This document shows, piece after piece, positions 7,904-16,702 of a stretch of DNA of 64,000 nucleotides (position 1 is the stretch's first letter; each line of letters opens with the position of its first letter). Source of the DNA: Pseudomonas furukawaii (GTDB lineage: Bacteria; Pseudomonadota; Gammaproteobacteria; Pseudomonadales; Pseudomonadaceae); contig NZ_AP014862.1 of assembly GCF_002355475.1 (NCBI RefSeq), positions 4,278,001 through 4,342,000 on the forward strand, given 5' to 3'. The notes below the pieces were generated by a model. It did not search any database. It worked only from the letters and a program-made list of their open reading frames with translations, and had not been told where the DNA came from. Position numbers and translations under genes: made by a program.

Positions 7904-9394
7904 TCAGCGCAGCTGGAACCAGGTGGTTTTCAACTGGCTGTACTTGTCGAAGGAATGCAGCGAGAGGTCGCGGCCGAAACCGGACTGCTTGCCGCCGCCG
8001 AATGGCACGGTGACGTCCAGGGCATCCACCGTGTTCACCGACACCGTGCCCACCTTCAGCGCCCGGGCGACACGGTGGGCGCGATTCAGGTCATCGCTCC
8101 ACACCGAGGCCGCGAGGCCGTAGACGCTGTCGTTGGCGAGCTGCACCGCCTCCTCCTCGGTGTCGAAGGTGCCGATGGCCAGCACCGGGCCGAACACCTC
8201 TTCCCGGGCGAGGGCGACGTCGCGATTCAGGTCGGTGAACACCGTCGGCTCGATGAAGTTGCTGGAGCCGTTGAAGGTCAGCTGGCGACCGCCGGCCAGG
8301 AGGCGGGCGCCCTGCCCCTGGGCCTGTTCGATGAAGCCCATGATGTTGCGGGTCTGGCCGGCGTCGACGATGGCGCCGGCGCGGCTGGCCGGGTCCAGTG
8401 GATCGCCGGGCATCCAGTCGCGGGCCTTGGCCAGCAGCCGTTCGATGAATTCGTCCTGGATGGAGCGCTGCACAAAGAGCCGGGAGTTGGCCGAGCAGAC
8501 CTCCCCCTGGTTGAAGAAGATGCCGAAGGCGGCCTTCTCGGCGGCCAGGTCCAGGTCACGGCAGTCGTCGAATACCAGGTTGGCGCTCTTGCCGCCACAC
8601 TCCAGCCAGACCTGCTTGAGGTTGGACTGCGCCGAGTAGCCCATGAAGTACTTGCCCACCTGGGTGGAGCCGGTGAACACCAGGCAATCCACGTCGCTGT
8701 GCAGGCCGAGGGCTTTGCCGGCGTGTTCGCCCAGGCCCGGAACCACGTTCAGCACGCCTTCCGGCAACCCGGCTTCCAGGGCCAGCTCGGCCAGGCGCAG
8801 GGCCGAGAACGGCGACTGCTCGGCGGGCTTGAGCACCACGCTGTTGCCGGCGGCCAGGGCCGGGGCCAGCTTCCAGGCGGCCATGTCGAGGGGGAAGTTC
8901 CAGGGCACCACGGCGGCGACCACGCCCAGGGCCTCGCGGGTGATGGTGGCCAGGGCGTTGGGCGCAGTGGGCGCCACCTGGTCGTAGAGCTTGTCCAGCG
9001 CCTCGCCGTACCAGGCGAAGACGTGGGCGGCACCGGGGACGTCGATGTTCCAGGCATCCATCACCGGCTTGCCCATGTTCAGCGAGTCCAGCAGGGCCAG
9101 CTCCTCGCGATTGGCCATCATCAGTTCGGCCAGGCGCAGCAGCACCTTCTTGCGCTCCACCGGCGCCATGCGCGCCCAGGGGCCCTGCTCGAAGGCACGG
9201 CGCGCAGTGCGCACCGCCAGGTCCACTTCGGCCTCGCCACAGGCGGCGACGCGGGCCAGCAGCTGGTTGGTGGCGGGGTTGATGGCATCTAAGGTGGCGC
9301 CGGACGCGGCGGCGACCTGGCGGCCGCCAATCAGAGCCTTGTCGATGAAGCCTTGCCGGGCAGCCTTCTGCTGCCAATAGCCGAGATCGAACAC
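7904..9394 (-). CDS. NAD(P)-dependent aldehyde dehydrogenase (PuuC/KauB-like)
   Basis: A 496-residue aldehyde dehydrogenase. Signature residues are PWNFPLDM (164-171), the cofactor loop FTGSTQVGK (240-248), the general base E265 in LECGGKS and the nucleophile C300 in NQGEVCSANSR. Start is GTG at 9394, with GGGAG placed eight bases before it; no better ATG is in frame. It is the first gene of the leftward amine cluster and is divergent from the LysR gene. Family members oxidise aminobutyraldehydes formed from diamines, which fits the aminotransferase downstream. The precise substrate is inference. Confidence 0.88.
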   Translation of the reverse strand: MFDLGYWQQKAARQGFIDKALIGGRQVAAASGATLDAINPATNQLLARVAACGEAEVDLAVRTARRAFEQGPWARMAPVERKKVLLRLAELMMANREELALLDSLNMGKPVMDAWNIDVPGAAHVFAWYGEALDKLYDQVAPTAPNALATITREALGVVAAVVPWNFPLDMAAWKLAPALAAGNSVVLKPAEQSPFSALRLAELALEAGLPEGVLNVVPGLGEHAGKALGLHSDVDCLVFTGSTQVGKYFMGYSAQSNLKQVWLECGGKSANLVFDDCRDLDLAAEKAAFGIFFNQGEVCSANSRLFVQRSIQDEFIERLLAKARDWMPGDPLDPASRAGAIVDAGQTRNIMGFIEQAQGQGARLLAGGRQLTFNGSSNFIEPTVFTDLNRDVALAREEVFGPVLAIGTFDTEEEAVQLANDSVYGLAASVWSDDLNRAHRVARALKVGTVSVNTVDALDVTVPFGGGKQSGFGRDLSLHSFDKYSQLKTTWFQLR

Positions 9395-9623
9395 GCTGCA
9401 CTCCCACTCGACCGTCTGTGCGGTCTGGTTGTTATTCGGGTCGAGGCAGATGGTGCGACAGAGTCCGGCGGAGGAAAATTATTAAAAATATGCTCGAGTC
9501 ATATGAAAAAGCTCGGCAGCCCGAGGGGGCCTGACAGGGCCGCCTGGGGTAAGGTTTCACCCAGCGTGACCATAAGAACAGGCCGTCGGCGCGCACCGGC
9601 GGCCAGCCGAAAGAGAGGTGCCC

Positions 9624-10544
9624 GTGGCGACCTATACCTTGCGACAACTCCGCTATTTCGTGACCACCGTGGAAGCCGGCAGCGTGGCTGAAGCGTCACG
9701 CAAGCTGTACATCGCCCAGCCCTCCATCTCCACCGCCATCAAGGGCCTGGAGGAGAGCTTCGGTGTCCAGTTGTTCATCCGCCACCATGCCCAGGGCGTG
9801 TCGCTGACCCCCAGCGGCACGCGCTTCTACCAGAAGGCCCTGGAACTGCTGCGGGTGGCCCGGGAGTTCGAGCAGAACGCCCTGGCGGACAACGACATCG
9901 TCGCCGGGCAGATCGACATCGGCTGCTTCGAGACGGTCGCCCCGCTCTACCTGCCCCGACTCATCGCCGGCTTTCGCGAGCGCTACCCGGGCGTCGACAT
10001 CCGCATCCGCGACGGCGAGCAGCAGGAGCTGGTGCAGGGCCTCACCGCCGGCACCTTCGACCTGGCTTTCCTCTACGACCACGACCTGGACAGCACCATC
10101 GCCACCGAACCGCTGATGCCGCCGCAGAAGCCCTACGCCCTGCTGCCGGAGAACCACCGCTTCGCCGGCCAGGCCCAGGTCTCCCTGCGCGACCTCTGCC
10201 TGGAGCCCATGATCCTGCTGGATGTGCAGCCGAGCCGGACCTACTTCGTCAGCCTGTTCCACGAGCTGGGCCTGACGCCCAACATCATCTTCAGCTCGCC
10301 GTCCATCGAGATGGTGCGCGGCATGGTGGGACAGGGCTTCGGCTTCTCCCTGCTGGTCACCCGTCCCCATTCCGAATGCACCTACGACGGCAAGAAGGTG
10401 GTGACGGTGAACATCGCCGAGCCAGTGGCCACCTCCGGCCTGGTGGCCGCCCGCCTCAAGCGCGGCCAGCTGACCAAGCCGGCACAGCTGTTCGTGGACT
10501 TCTGCCGGGAGGAACTGGCGCAGAAGGCGGAAGACGCCTCCTAG
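9624..10544 (+). CDS. LysR-family transcriptional regulator
   Basis: A 306-residue LTTR: winged HTH in residues 1-60 (TLRQLRYFVTTVEAGSVAEA, then AQPSISTAIKGLEESFGVQLF) and a periplasmic-binding-like effector domain from about residue 90. Two in-frame GTG codons (9618 and 9624) are possible; 9624 is preferred because AGAGAGG ends five bases before it and the HTH follows directly. It is divergent from the amine-degradation cluster with a 229-bp gap that holds an AT-rich tract around 9475-9510, the likely control region. Inference: it activates the aldehyde dehydrogenase-binding protein-permease-aminotransferase genes in response to an amine. Confidence 0.9.
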   Translation: MATYTLRQLRYFVTTVEAGSVAEASRKLYIAQPSISTAIKGLEESFGVQLFIRHHAQGVSLTPSGTRFYQKALELLRVAREFEQNALADNDIVAGQIDIGCFETVAPLYLPRLIAGFRERYPGVDIRIRDGEQQELVQGLTAGTFDLAFLYDHDLDSTIATEPLMPPQKPYALLPENHRFAGQAQVSLRDLCLEPMILLDVQPSRTYFVSLFHELGLTPNIIFSSPSIEMVRGMVGQGFGFSLLVTRPHSECTYDGKKVVTVNIAEPVATSGLVAARLKRGQLTKPAQLFVDFCREELAQKAEDAS

Positions 10545-10649
10545 GCCCATGAATCAGTGCGCACAGCCCGCAGGGTGCGCCGTGCCGCTGCCGGTTGCCA
10601 GCGTCATCAGCGCCGCTGTTCGCCGCCCTTTCCGACCGCCTCCAGCCTG

Positions 10650-10829
10650 GCCACGGCCATCCTGATCGCCACCGGCAGCCCTTTCGGCGTGGCGGCCTAC
10701 GGCGCAGCGGCGCTCGCGCTGGTGGCGCTGTGTTCGTACCGGCTCGAGGAGACGGCGCATCTGGACATGAAGGAGATCGATGCCGAGTCCCGCAATCCGG
10801 TCGCTGCGGGGACGATACAGGCGGCGTGA
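10650..10829 (+). pseudogene. remnant of the C-terminus of an MFS (MHS-type) transporter
   Basis: The translated stretch SLATAILIATGSPFGVAAYG, followed by a further hydrophobic helix and EETAHLDMKEIDAE, looks like the last transmembrane helices and tail of a metabolite:H+ symporter of the major facilitator superfamily. The region before it (10545-10649) does not continue this in any frame, so only about 60 residues remain and there is no credible start. It lies in the 358-bp gap between the LysR gene and the cmk terminator, at the point where gene order departs from the Pseudomonas standard. I see no other gene in the gap. Confidence 0.6.
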
Positions 10830-10853
10830 CCGCTCAGCCGATCCTGCCCACGA

Positions 10854-10887
10854 ACAAAAACGCCGCAGCGGTCAGCTGCGGCGTTTT
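10854..10887 (-). terminator. rho-independent terminator after cmk
   Basis: CAAAAACGCCGCAGC, a GGTCA loop, then GCTGCGGCGTTTTCG forms a near perfect stem. On the minus strand it ends in a T-run and lies 16 bp past the cmk stop. It closes the long amino acid biosynthesis operon. The opposite strand also ends in TTTT. Confidence 0.9.
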
Positions 10888-10902
10888 CGTTGCGGCGGGA
10901 CT

Positions 10903-11589
10903 TCAGTCGTCCAGGCCCAGGGCGGCGAAGGCTTCGAGGATCTTCTCCTGCACTTCGTCGATGCTGAGGCGGGTGGAGTCCAGCAGGATGGCATCGTCGG
11001 CGGGCTTGAGCGGCGCCACGGAGCGCTGGCTGTCACGCTCGTCGCGGTCCTGGATCTCCTTCAGCAGGGTCGCCTGGTCGGCTTCCATGCCCTTGCCCTG
11101 GAGCTGGAGGAAGCGGCGGCGGGCGCGCTCCTCGGCGCTGGCGGTGAGGAAGATCTTCAGCTGCGCCTGGGGGAACACCACGGTGCCCATGTCGCGGCCA
11201 TCGGCGACCAGGCCGGGGGCTTCGAGGAAGGCACGCTGGCGTTGCAGCAGGGCGTCACGCACGGCGGGCAGCGCGGCGACCTGGGAGGCGCCGGCACCCA
11301 CCTGCTCGGAGCGGATGACGTCGGTGACGTCCTCGCCTTCGAGGGTGATGCGCTGGCCACCGCCGGGCTTGGTGCTGAACTGCACGTCCAGGTGGGCGGC
11401 GAGGACCTTGAGGGCTTCCTCGTTGGTCAGGTCGACGCCGTGGTTGCGCGCGGCGAAGGCCAGCAGTCGGTAGAGGGCGCCGGAGTCCAGCAGGTGCCAG
11501 CCCAGGTGCTTGGCCAGTCGGCCCGCCAGGGTGCCCTTGCCGGAGCCGCTGGGGCCGTCGATGGTGATGACGGGCACCTGGGCGCTCAT
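10903..11589 (-). CDS. cmk: cytidylate kinase
   Basis: A 228-residue CMP/dCMP kinase. The P-loop is GPSGSGKG (residues 13-20), and the substrate-recognition and lid segments [16 protein letters not shown] and SAEERARRR are present, followed by [22 protein letters not shown] sequence (here [14 protein letters not shown]) diagnostic of Cmk. Its ATG overlaps the tyrA-aroA stop by 4 bp (ATGA), so it is translationally coupled. In Pseudomonas it is normally followed by rpsA; here a terminator follows instead. Confidence 0.97.
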   Translation of the reverse strand: MSAQVPVITIDGPSGSGKGTLAGRLAKHLGWHLLDSGALYRLLAFAARNHGVDLTNEEALKVLAAHLDVQFSTKPGGGQRITLEGEDVTDVIRSEQVGAGASQVAALPAVRDALLQRQRAFLEAPGLVADGRDMGTVVFPQAQLKIFLTASAEERARRRFLQLQGKGMEADQATLLKEIQDRDERDSQRSVAPLKPADDAILLDSTRLSIDEVQEKILEAFAALGLDD

Positions 11590-13817
11590 GCCTGAGCCTC
11601 TTCCGCTACGCGGATGCCGGTCTGGGCGGCCAGGCCGAGGAAGTTGGGGAAGGAGGTGGCGACGTTGGCGCAGTCATGGATGCGGATCGGCGCGGACGCG
11701 CGCAGGGACGCCACGCTGAAGGACATGGCGATGCGATGGTCGCCGTGGCTCCAGACTTCGCCACCACCCAAGGGGCCGCCGTCGATGACGATGCCGTCGG
11801 GGGTCGGCTCGGCCTTGACGCCCAAGGCCTGCAGGCCGTCGGCCATGACCTGGATACGGTCGGATTCCTTGACCCGCAGCTCTTCCGCGCCGCGCAGGAC
11901 GGTGCGGCCCTCGGCGCAGGCGGCGGCGACGAAGAGCACCGGGAACTCGTCGATGGCCAGCGGCACCAGGTCCTCGGGGATGTCGATGCCCTTGAGCTTG
12001 GCGGCACGTACGCGGATGTCGGCCACCGGCTCGCCACCCACGACGCGCTGGTTTTCCAGGCTGATGTCGCCACCCATGAGCTTGAGGATATCGATCACGC
12101 CGGTACGGGTCGGGTTGATGCCGACGTGCTCCAGCACCAGCTCGGAGCCTTCGGCGATGCTCGCGGCCACCAGGAAGAAGGCGGCGGAGGAGATGTCGGC
12201 CGGCACTTCGATCTTGCAGGCGCTGAGCTTGTGGCCGCTTTCGACGGTGGCGGTGTTGCCGTCCACCTTCACCGGGTAGCCGAAGCCCTGAAGCATGCGC
12301 TCGGTGTGGTCGCGGGTCGGGGCCGGCTCGGTGACCGAGGTTTCACCGGCGGCGTAGAGGCCGGCGAGCAACAGGCAGGACTTCACCTGGGCGCTGGCCA
12401 TGGGCATTTCGTAGCTCATGCCGGTCAGGCGCTGGCCGCCGCGAATGGTCAGCGGCGGACGGCCTTCGGGGCCGGTCTCGATCACCGCGCCCATTTCCCG
12501 CAGGGGCTTGGCCACGCGGTTCATCGGGCGCTTGGAGAGGGAGGCGTCGCCGGTCAGGGTGGTGTCGAACGGCTGGGCCGCCAGCAGGCCGCTGAGCAGG
12601 CGCATGGAGGTGCCGGAGTTGCCGAGGTAGAGCGGGCCGGGCGGCGGCTTCAGGCCGTTGAGGCCAACGCCGTGGATGGTCACGCGGCCATGGTGCGGGC
12701 CCTCGATGACCACGCCCATGTCGCGGAAGGATTGCAGCGTGGCCAGGGCGTCTTCGCCTTCGAGGAAGCCTTCGACCTCGGTGGTCCCTTCAGCGAGGGA
12801 GCCGAGCATGATGGACCGGTGGGAAATGGACTTGTCACCGGGAACGCGAATACGGCCGGAGAGTTGGCCACCGGGCTGGGCGAGGTAGATCAGGTCGTTG
12901 TTGTGCATGGCGTCCACATAGGCCCTGCGGGCCAGGATTTTGCTGAAATGCTCGCGGGCGAAGCGGGCGCGGGTGAACACGCCCAGCAATTCATGCCCAT
13001 CCCCTGCGTCGACCGCGGCGCGCAGGGCGTCGAGGTCGGCGCGAAATACGTCCAGGATCCGCAGCACGGCCTCGCGGTTGGCGAGGAAGATATCGTGCCA
13101 CATCACCGGGTCGCTGCCGGCGATCCGCGTGAAGTCGCGGAAACCGCCCGCAGCGTAGCGGAAGATCTCCAGGTTCTCGCTGCGCTTGGCCAGCGAGTCG
13201 ACCAGGCCGAATGCCAGCAGGTGCGGCAGGTGGCTGGTCGCGGCGAGCACCTCGTCGTGGTGCTCGACCTCCATGTGCTCGACGTCGGCGCCCAGGGCGC
13301 GCCAGAGCTGGTCGACCTGCGCCAGGGCCGCCGGGTCGGTGTTCTCCACGGGAGTGAGGATCACCTTGTGGCGACGGAACAGGCTGGCGTTGGCCGCCTC
13401 CACACCGCTCTTCTCGGAGCCGGCGATGGGATGGCCGGGGACGAAGCGTGCCGGCATCTGGTCGAAGGCCAGACGCGCGGCACGCACCACATTGCCCTTG
13501 GCGCTGCCCACATCGGTCAGTACCGCATTGCCCAGGTCGAGCTGGGCCAACTGGCCGAGCAGCTTTTCCATGGCGAGGATCGGCACCGCCAGCTGGATCA
13601 CCTCGGCACCACGACAGGCGGAGGCGAGTTCGGTCTCGCAACGGTCCACCACGCCGGTCTCGACGGCGATGCGGCAGGATTCCGGGTCCTTGTCCACGCC
13701 CACCACTTCGGCGAACAGGCCCTTCTCGCGCAGCCCCTTGGCGAAGGAACCGCCGATGAGGCCCAGGCCGATCACCACCAGGCGCCCGAAGATAGGGGCG
13801 CCCCGTTGCAGGGTCAT
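11586..13817 (-). CDS. tyrA-aroA: fused prephenate dehydrogenase / EPSP synthase
   Basis: A 743-residue two-domain enzyme. Residues 1 to about 290 are prephenate (or arogenate) dehydrogenase with the NAD motif [11 protein letters not shown] at 14-24 and the DVGSAKG and [12 protein letters not shown] motifs of tyrosine synthesis. From about 305 to the end is 3-phosphoshikimate 1-carboxyvinyltransferase: [32 protein letters not shown], and [10 protein letters not shown]. The ATG at 13817 is used; an upstream GTG at 13829 overlapping the hisC stop is an alternative. The same fusion is standard in Pseudomonas. It sits 4 bp after hisC and overlaps cmk, so tyrosine synthesis and the shared shikimate step are produced together. 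Confidence 0.95.
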   Translation of the reverse strand: MTLQRGAPIFGRLVVIGLGLIGGSFAKGLREKGLFAEVVGVDKDPESCRIAVETGVVDRCETELASACRGAEVIQLAVPILAMEKLLGQLAQLDLGNAVLTDVGSAKGNVVRAARLAFDQMPARFVPGHPIAGSEKSGVEAANASLFRRHKVILTPVENTDPAALAQVDQLWRALGADVEHMEVEHHDEVLAATSHLPHLLAFGLVDSLAKRSENLEIFRYAAGGFRDFTRIAGSDPVMWHDIFLANREAVLRILDVFRADLDALRAAVDAGDGHELLGVFTRARFAREHFSKILARRAYVDAMHNNDLIYLAQPGGQLSGRIRVPGDKSISHRSIMLGSLAEGTTEVEGFLEGEDALATLQSFRDMGVVIEGPHHGRVTIHGVGLNGLKPPPGPLYLGNSGTSMRLLSGLLAAQPFDTTLTGDASLSKRPMNRVAKPLREMGAVIETGPEGRPPLTIRGGQRLTGMSYEMPMASAQVKSCLLLAGLYAAGETSVTEPAPTRDHTERMLQGFGYPVKVDGNTATVESGHKLSACKIEVPADISSAAFFLVAASIAEGSELVLEHVGINPTRTGVIDILKLMGGDISLENQRVVGGEPVADIRVRAAKLKGIDIPEDLVPLAIDEFPVLFVAAACAEGRTVLRGAEELRVKESDRIQVMADGLQALGVKAEPTPDGIVIDGGPLGGGEVWSHGDHRIAMSFSVASLRASAPIRIHDCANVATSFPNFLGLAAQTGIRVAEEAQA

Positions 13818-13821
13818 GACA

Positions 13822-14934
13822 TCAGGCACGGTCGAGTACCTTGGCCAGCGCTTCCAGGCAGCGGGCGTTCTCCGCCGGCAGGCCGATGGAGACGCGGAGG
13901 AAGGTCGGCATGCCATATCCGCCCACCGGACGCAGGATCACGCCTTCACGCAGCAGGGCGGCGTTGATGGGGGCGGCGTCGCGGCCGAAGTCGACGGCGA
14001 TGAAGTTGCCCTTGGAGGGAATCCAGGACAGGCCGAGGGCGCGGAAGCCCGCTTCCAGCTGGGCCATGCCGGCATCGTTGACGCGGCGGCTCTCGGCCAG
14101 GTAGTCGGCGTCGTCCAGCGCGGCGCAGGCAGCGGCCAGGGCCAGGCTGTTGACGTTGAAGGGCTGACGCACGCGGTTCAGCACGTCGGCCACCTGGGCG
14201 CTGGAGAGGCCGTAGCCGACGCGCAGGGAAGCCAGGCCGTAGGCCTTGGAGAAGGTGCGGGACACCAGCAGGTTCGGGTAGCGCGCCAGGTAGTCGAGGC
14301 CGTCGGGCAGTTCGTCGCCCTCGGCGTACTCGATGTAGGCCTCGTCCAGCACCACCAGAACGTTCTCCGGCACCTGGGCGAGAAAGTCCTCCAGCGCGGC
14401 CGGGCCGAACCAGGTGCCGGTGGGGTTGTTGGGGTTGGCGATGAAGACGACGCGGGTGTCGGCGTCGATGGCCGCCAGCATGGCCGGCAGGTCATGGCCG
14501 TAGTCCCTGGCGGGCACCACCTTGCCGACGGCGCCCACGGCCTGGGTGGCGATGGGGTAGACGGCGAAGGCGTACTCGCTGAACACGGCGTTCAGGCCCG
14601 GGGCCAGGTAGGCGCGGGCCACCAGGTCGAGGATGTCGTTGGAACCGTTGCCCAGGGTCACCTGGGCCGGGGTGACGCCGCAGCGCTCGGCCAGGCGACG
14701 CTTGAGTTCGAAACCGTTGCCGTCGGGGTAACGGGTCAGCTCGGCCAGTTCGGCGCGGATGGCGTCGAGGGCCTTGGGGCTCGGGCCGAGGGGGTTCTCG
14801 TTGCTGGCCAGCTTGACGATGCCGGCCGGGTCGAGGTCCAGCTCGCGGGCCAGCTCATCCACCGGCTTGCCGGGCACGTAGGGCGAAAGTTTCTGCACGC
14901 CCGGTTGGGCAAGGGCGAGGAAGTCGCAGCTCAT
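13822..14934 (-). CDS. hisC: histidinol-phosphate/aromatic aminotransferase
   Basis: A 370-residue fold-type I aminotransferase. Motifs: KLASNENPLGPSP, GNGSNDILDLV, IANPNNPTGTWF, the Asp/Tyr segment VVLDEAYIEYA and the PLP lysine in SRTFSKAYGLASLRVGY. Start is ATG at 14934 (MSCDFLALAQPG), where homology begins; upstream in-frame sequence is Arg/Pro-rich and overlaps the cysC region. Its place between pheA and tyrA-aroA matches hisC2 of P. aeruginosa and suggests it mainly serves phenylalanine/tyrosine synthesis, with histidinol phosphate as a second substrate. The gap to the upstream gene is 61 bp. Confidence 0.95.
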   Translation of the reverse strand: MSCDFLALAQPGVQKLSPYVPGKPVDELARELDLDPAGIVKLASNENPLGPSPKALDAIRAELAELTRYPDGNGFELKRRLAERCGVTPAQVTLGNGSNDILDLVARAYLAPGLNAVFSEYAFAVYPIATQAVGAVGKVVPARDYGHDLPAMLAAIDADTRVVFIANPNNPTGTWFGPAALEDFLAQVPENVLVVLDEAYIEYAEGDELPDGLDYLARYPNLLVSRTFSKAYGLASLRVGYGLSSAQVADVLNRVRQPFNVNSLALAAACAALDDADYLAESRRVNDAGMAQLEAGFRALGLSWIPSKGNFIAVDFGRDAAPINAALLREGVILRPVGGYGMPTFLRVSIGLPAENARCLEALAKVLDRA

Positions 14935-14995
14935 GACGTGATGCTCTTGTTTGTCGCGGGGGTGGAATCGGCGTCGCGGCGGTCGAGGTGGCCCA

Positions 14996-15607
14996 TCAGT
15001 GCCCCGCCCTTTCCGGGTATTGGCGGCCCCGGAGGTGGTCGAGGATCTGCTGGACGGCGTCCTCGACACCGAGGCGGGAGGTGTCGATGCGCAGTTCGGC
15101 GGACTCGGGCGCCTCGAAGGGCGAGTCGAGGCCGGTGAAGTCTTTCAGCTGGCCGGCGCGGGCCTTGCGGTACAGGCCCTTGGGGTCGCGTTGCTCGCAG
15201 ACCTCGAGGGGCGTGTCGACATGGACCTCGATGAAACGGCCGGGCAGCAGTTGGCGGATGGCGTCGCGGTCGGCGCGGAACGGCGAGATGAAGGCGGCGA
15301 TGACGATCAGTCCGGCATCCACCATCAGGGCAGCCACTTCGCCGACGCGGCGAATGTTCTCGCGGCGGTCCTCGGCGCTGAATCCGAGGTCGCGGTTGAG
15401 GCCATGGCGCAGGTTGTCGCCGTCCAGCAGGTAGGTGTGACGGCCGTCGGCATGGAGCCGGGCCTCGAGGGTGTCGGCCAGGGTCGACTTGCCCGCACCG
15501 CTGAGCCCGGTGAACCAGACCACGCAGGGCTCCTGCCCCTTGAGGCGGGACCGCTGGGGGCGGTCCACGCGGGTCGGGCTCCACTGCACCTGACGGCGAC
15601 CGTCCAC
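14996..15607 (-). CDS. cysC: stand-alone adenylylsulfate kinase
   Basis: A 203-residue APS kinase that phosphorylates adenylylsulfate to PAPS. It shows the P-loop GLSGAGKST near residues 34-42, [26 protein letters not shown], the [10 protein letters not shown] segment with the Ser that can be phosphorylated, and [17 protein letters not shown]. Its length matches single-domain CysC (about 200). Start is GTG directly after the pheA TGA. In most Pseudomonas PAPS synthesis uses a CysN-CysC fusion and pheA is followed directly by hisC, so this gene is an insertion in an otherwise conserved operon. Reading direction and tight spacing mean it is co-transcribed with pheA. Confidence 0.93.
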   Translation of the reverse strand: MDGRRQVQWSPTRVDRPQRSRLKGQEPCVVWFTGLSGAGKSTLADTLEARLHADGRHTYLLDGDNLRHGLNRDLGFSAEDRRENIRRVGEVAALMVDAGLIVIAAFISPFRADRDAIRQLLPGRFIEVHVDTPLEVCEQRDPKGLYRKARAGQLKDFTGLDSPFEAPESAELRIDTSRLGVEDAVQQILDHLRGRQYPERAGH

Positions 15608-16702
15608 TCAGAGCACCGCTTTCGGGTAGGAACCCAGCACCTTCAGGGCAACGGCTTCCTGGTTGATCTTCTCCAGCACGTCCTTGATCAGCGGATCGCG
15701 GTGGTGGCCGACGAAGTCGATGAAGAAGACGTAGGTCCACTTGCCGCTGCGGGAGGGCCGGGTCTCGATGCGGGTCAGGTCGATGCCGTTGTTGTGGAAG
15801 GGCACCAGCAGCTCGTGGAGCGCGCCCGGCTTGTTGCGCATGGAGACGATGATGGAGGTCTTGTCGTCGCCCGTGGGCGGCACTTCCTGGCTGCCGATGA
15901 TGAGGAAGCGCGTGGAGTTGTCCGGGCGGTCCTCGATCTTCTCGCACAGCTTGGTCAGGCCGTAGAGGTTGGCGGCCATGTCGCCGGCGATGGCGGCGGA
16001 GTTCCATTCGCTCTTCACGCGCTTGGCGGCGTCGGCGTTGCTGGATACCGCCACGCGCTCGACGTTGGGGTAGTGCGCGTCCAGCCACTTGCGGCACTGG
16101 GCCAGGGACTGGGCGTGGGAGTAGATGCGGGTGATGTTGTCGGTCTTGGTGTTCTCGCCCACCAGCAGGTGATGGTGGATGCGTAGTTCCACTTCACCGC
16201 AGATCACCATGTCGTGTTCGAGGAAGCTGTCCAGGGTGTGGTTGACCGCGCCCTCGGTGGAGTTTTCCACCGGCACGACGCCGAAGTTGACCGCGCCGGC
16301 GGCCACTTCACGGAAGACTTCGTCGATGGCGGCCATGGGCGAGCTGATCACCGCGTGGCCGAAGTGCTTGAGGGCCGCTGCCTGGGTGAAGGTACCTTCC
16401 GGGCCGAGGTAGGCCACCTTGAGCGGCTGCTCCAGGGCCAGGCAGGAGGACATGATCTCGCGGAACAGCCGCGCCATTTCCTCGTTGTCCAGCGGGCCCT
16501 TGTTGCGCTCCATGATGTGCTTGAGCACCCAGGCTTCGCGCTCGGGGCGGTAGAAGACCGGCTTCTCGCCTTCCGGCAGGGAGGCCATCTTCACCCGCGC
16601 CACGTCCTGGGCGCAGCGGGCGCGCTCGCTGATCAGCTCGAGGATCTTCTCGTCGAGGCTGTCGATGCGCAGACGCAGGGCCTTCAGTTCCTGGTCGGAC
16701 AT
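15608..16702 (-). CDS. pheA: bifunctional chorismate mutase / prephenate dehydratase
   Basis: A 364-residue P-protein. Residues 1-90 are an AroQ-type chorismate mutase (LRLRIDSLDEKILELISERA). Residues about 95-275 are prephenate dehydratase (YLGPEGTFTQAAALKHFG, VPVENSTEGAVNHTLD, and a TRFLIIG segment). Residues about 285-360 form the regulatory ACT domain (NKPGALHELLVPFHNNGIDLTRIETRPS), where phenylalanine feedback acts in the family. Its ATG overlaps the serC stop by one base (TGATG). It makes phenylpyruvate, which HisC can transaminate. Confidence 0.96.
   Translation of the reverse strand: MSDQELKALRLRIDSLDEKILELISERARCAQDVARVKMASLPEGEKPVFYRPEREAWVLKHIMERNKGPLDNEEMARLFREIMSSCLALEQPLKVAYLGPEGTFTQAAALKHFGHAVISSPMAAIDEVFREVAAGAVNFGVVPVENSTEGAVNHTLDSFLEHDMVICGEVELRIHHHLLVGENTKTDNITRIYSHAQSLAQCRKWLDAHYPNVERVAVSSNADAAKRVKSEWNSAAIAGDMAANLYGLTKLCEKIEDRPDNSTRFLIIGSQEVPPTGDDKTSIIVSMRNKPGALHELLVPFHNNGIDLTRIETRPSRSGKWTYVFFIDFVGHHRDPLIKDVLEKINQEAVALKVLGSYPKAVL

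Noticed and set aside
10557-10829. A complete 90-residue gene
   Set aside because: Only its last 60 residues look like protein (a transporter end); the first 30 are GC-shadow Arg-rich sequence without an RBS.
11676-13967. 763-codon open frame opposite tyrA-aroA
   Set aside because: Shadow of the fused enzyme, with low-complexity composition and no recognisable domain.
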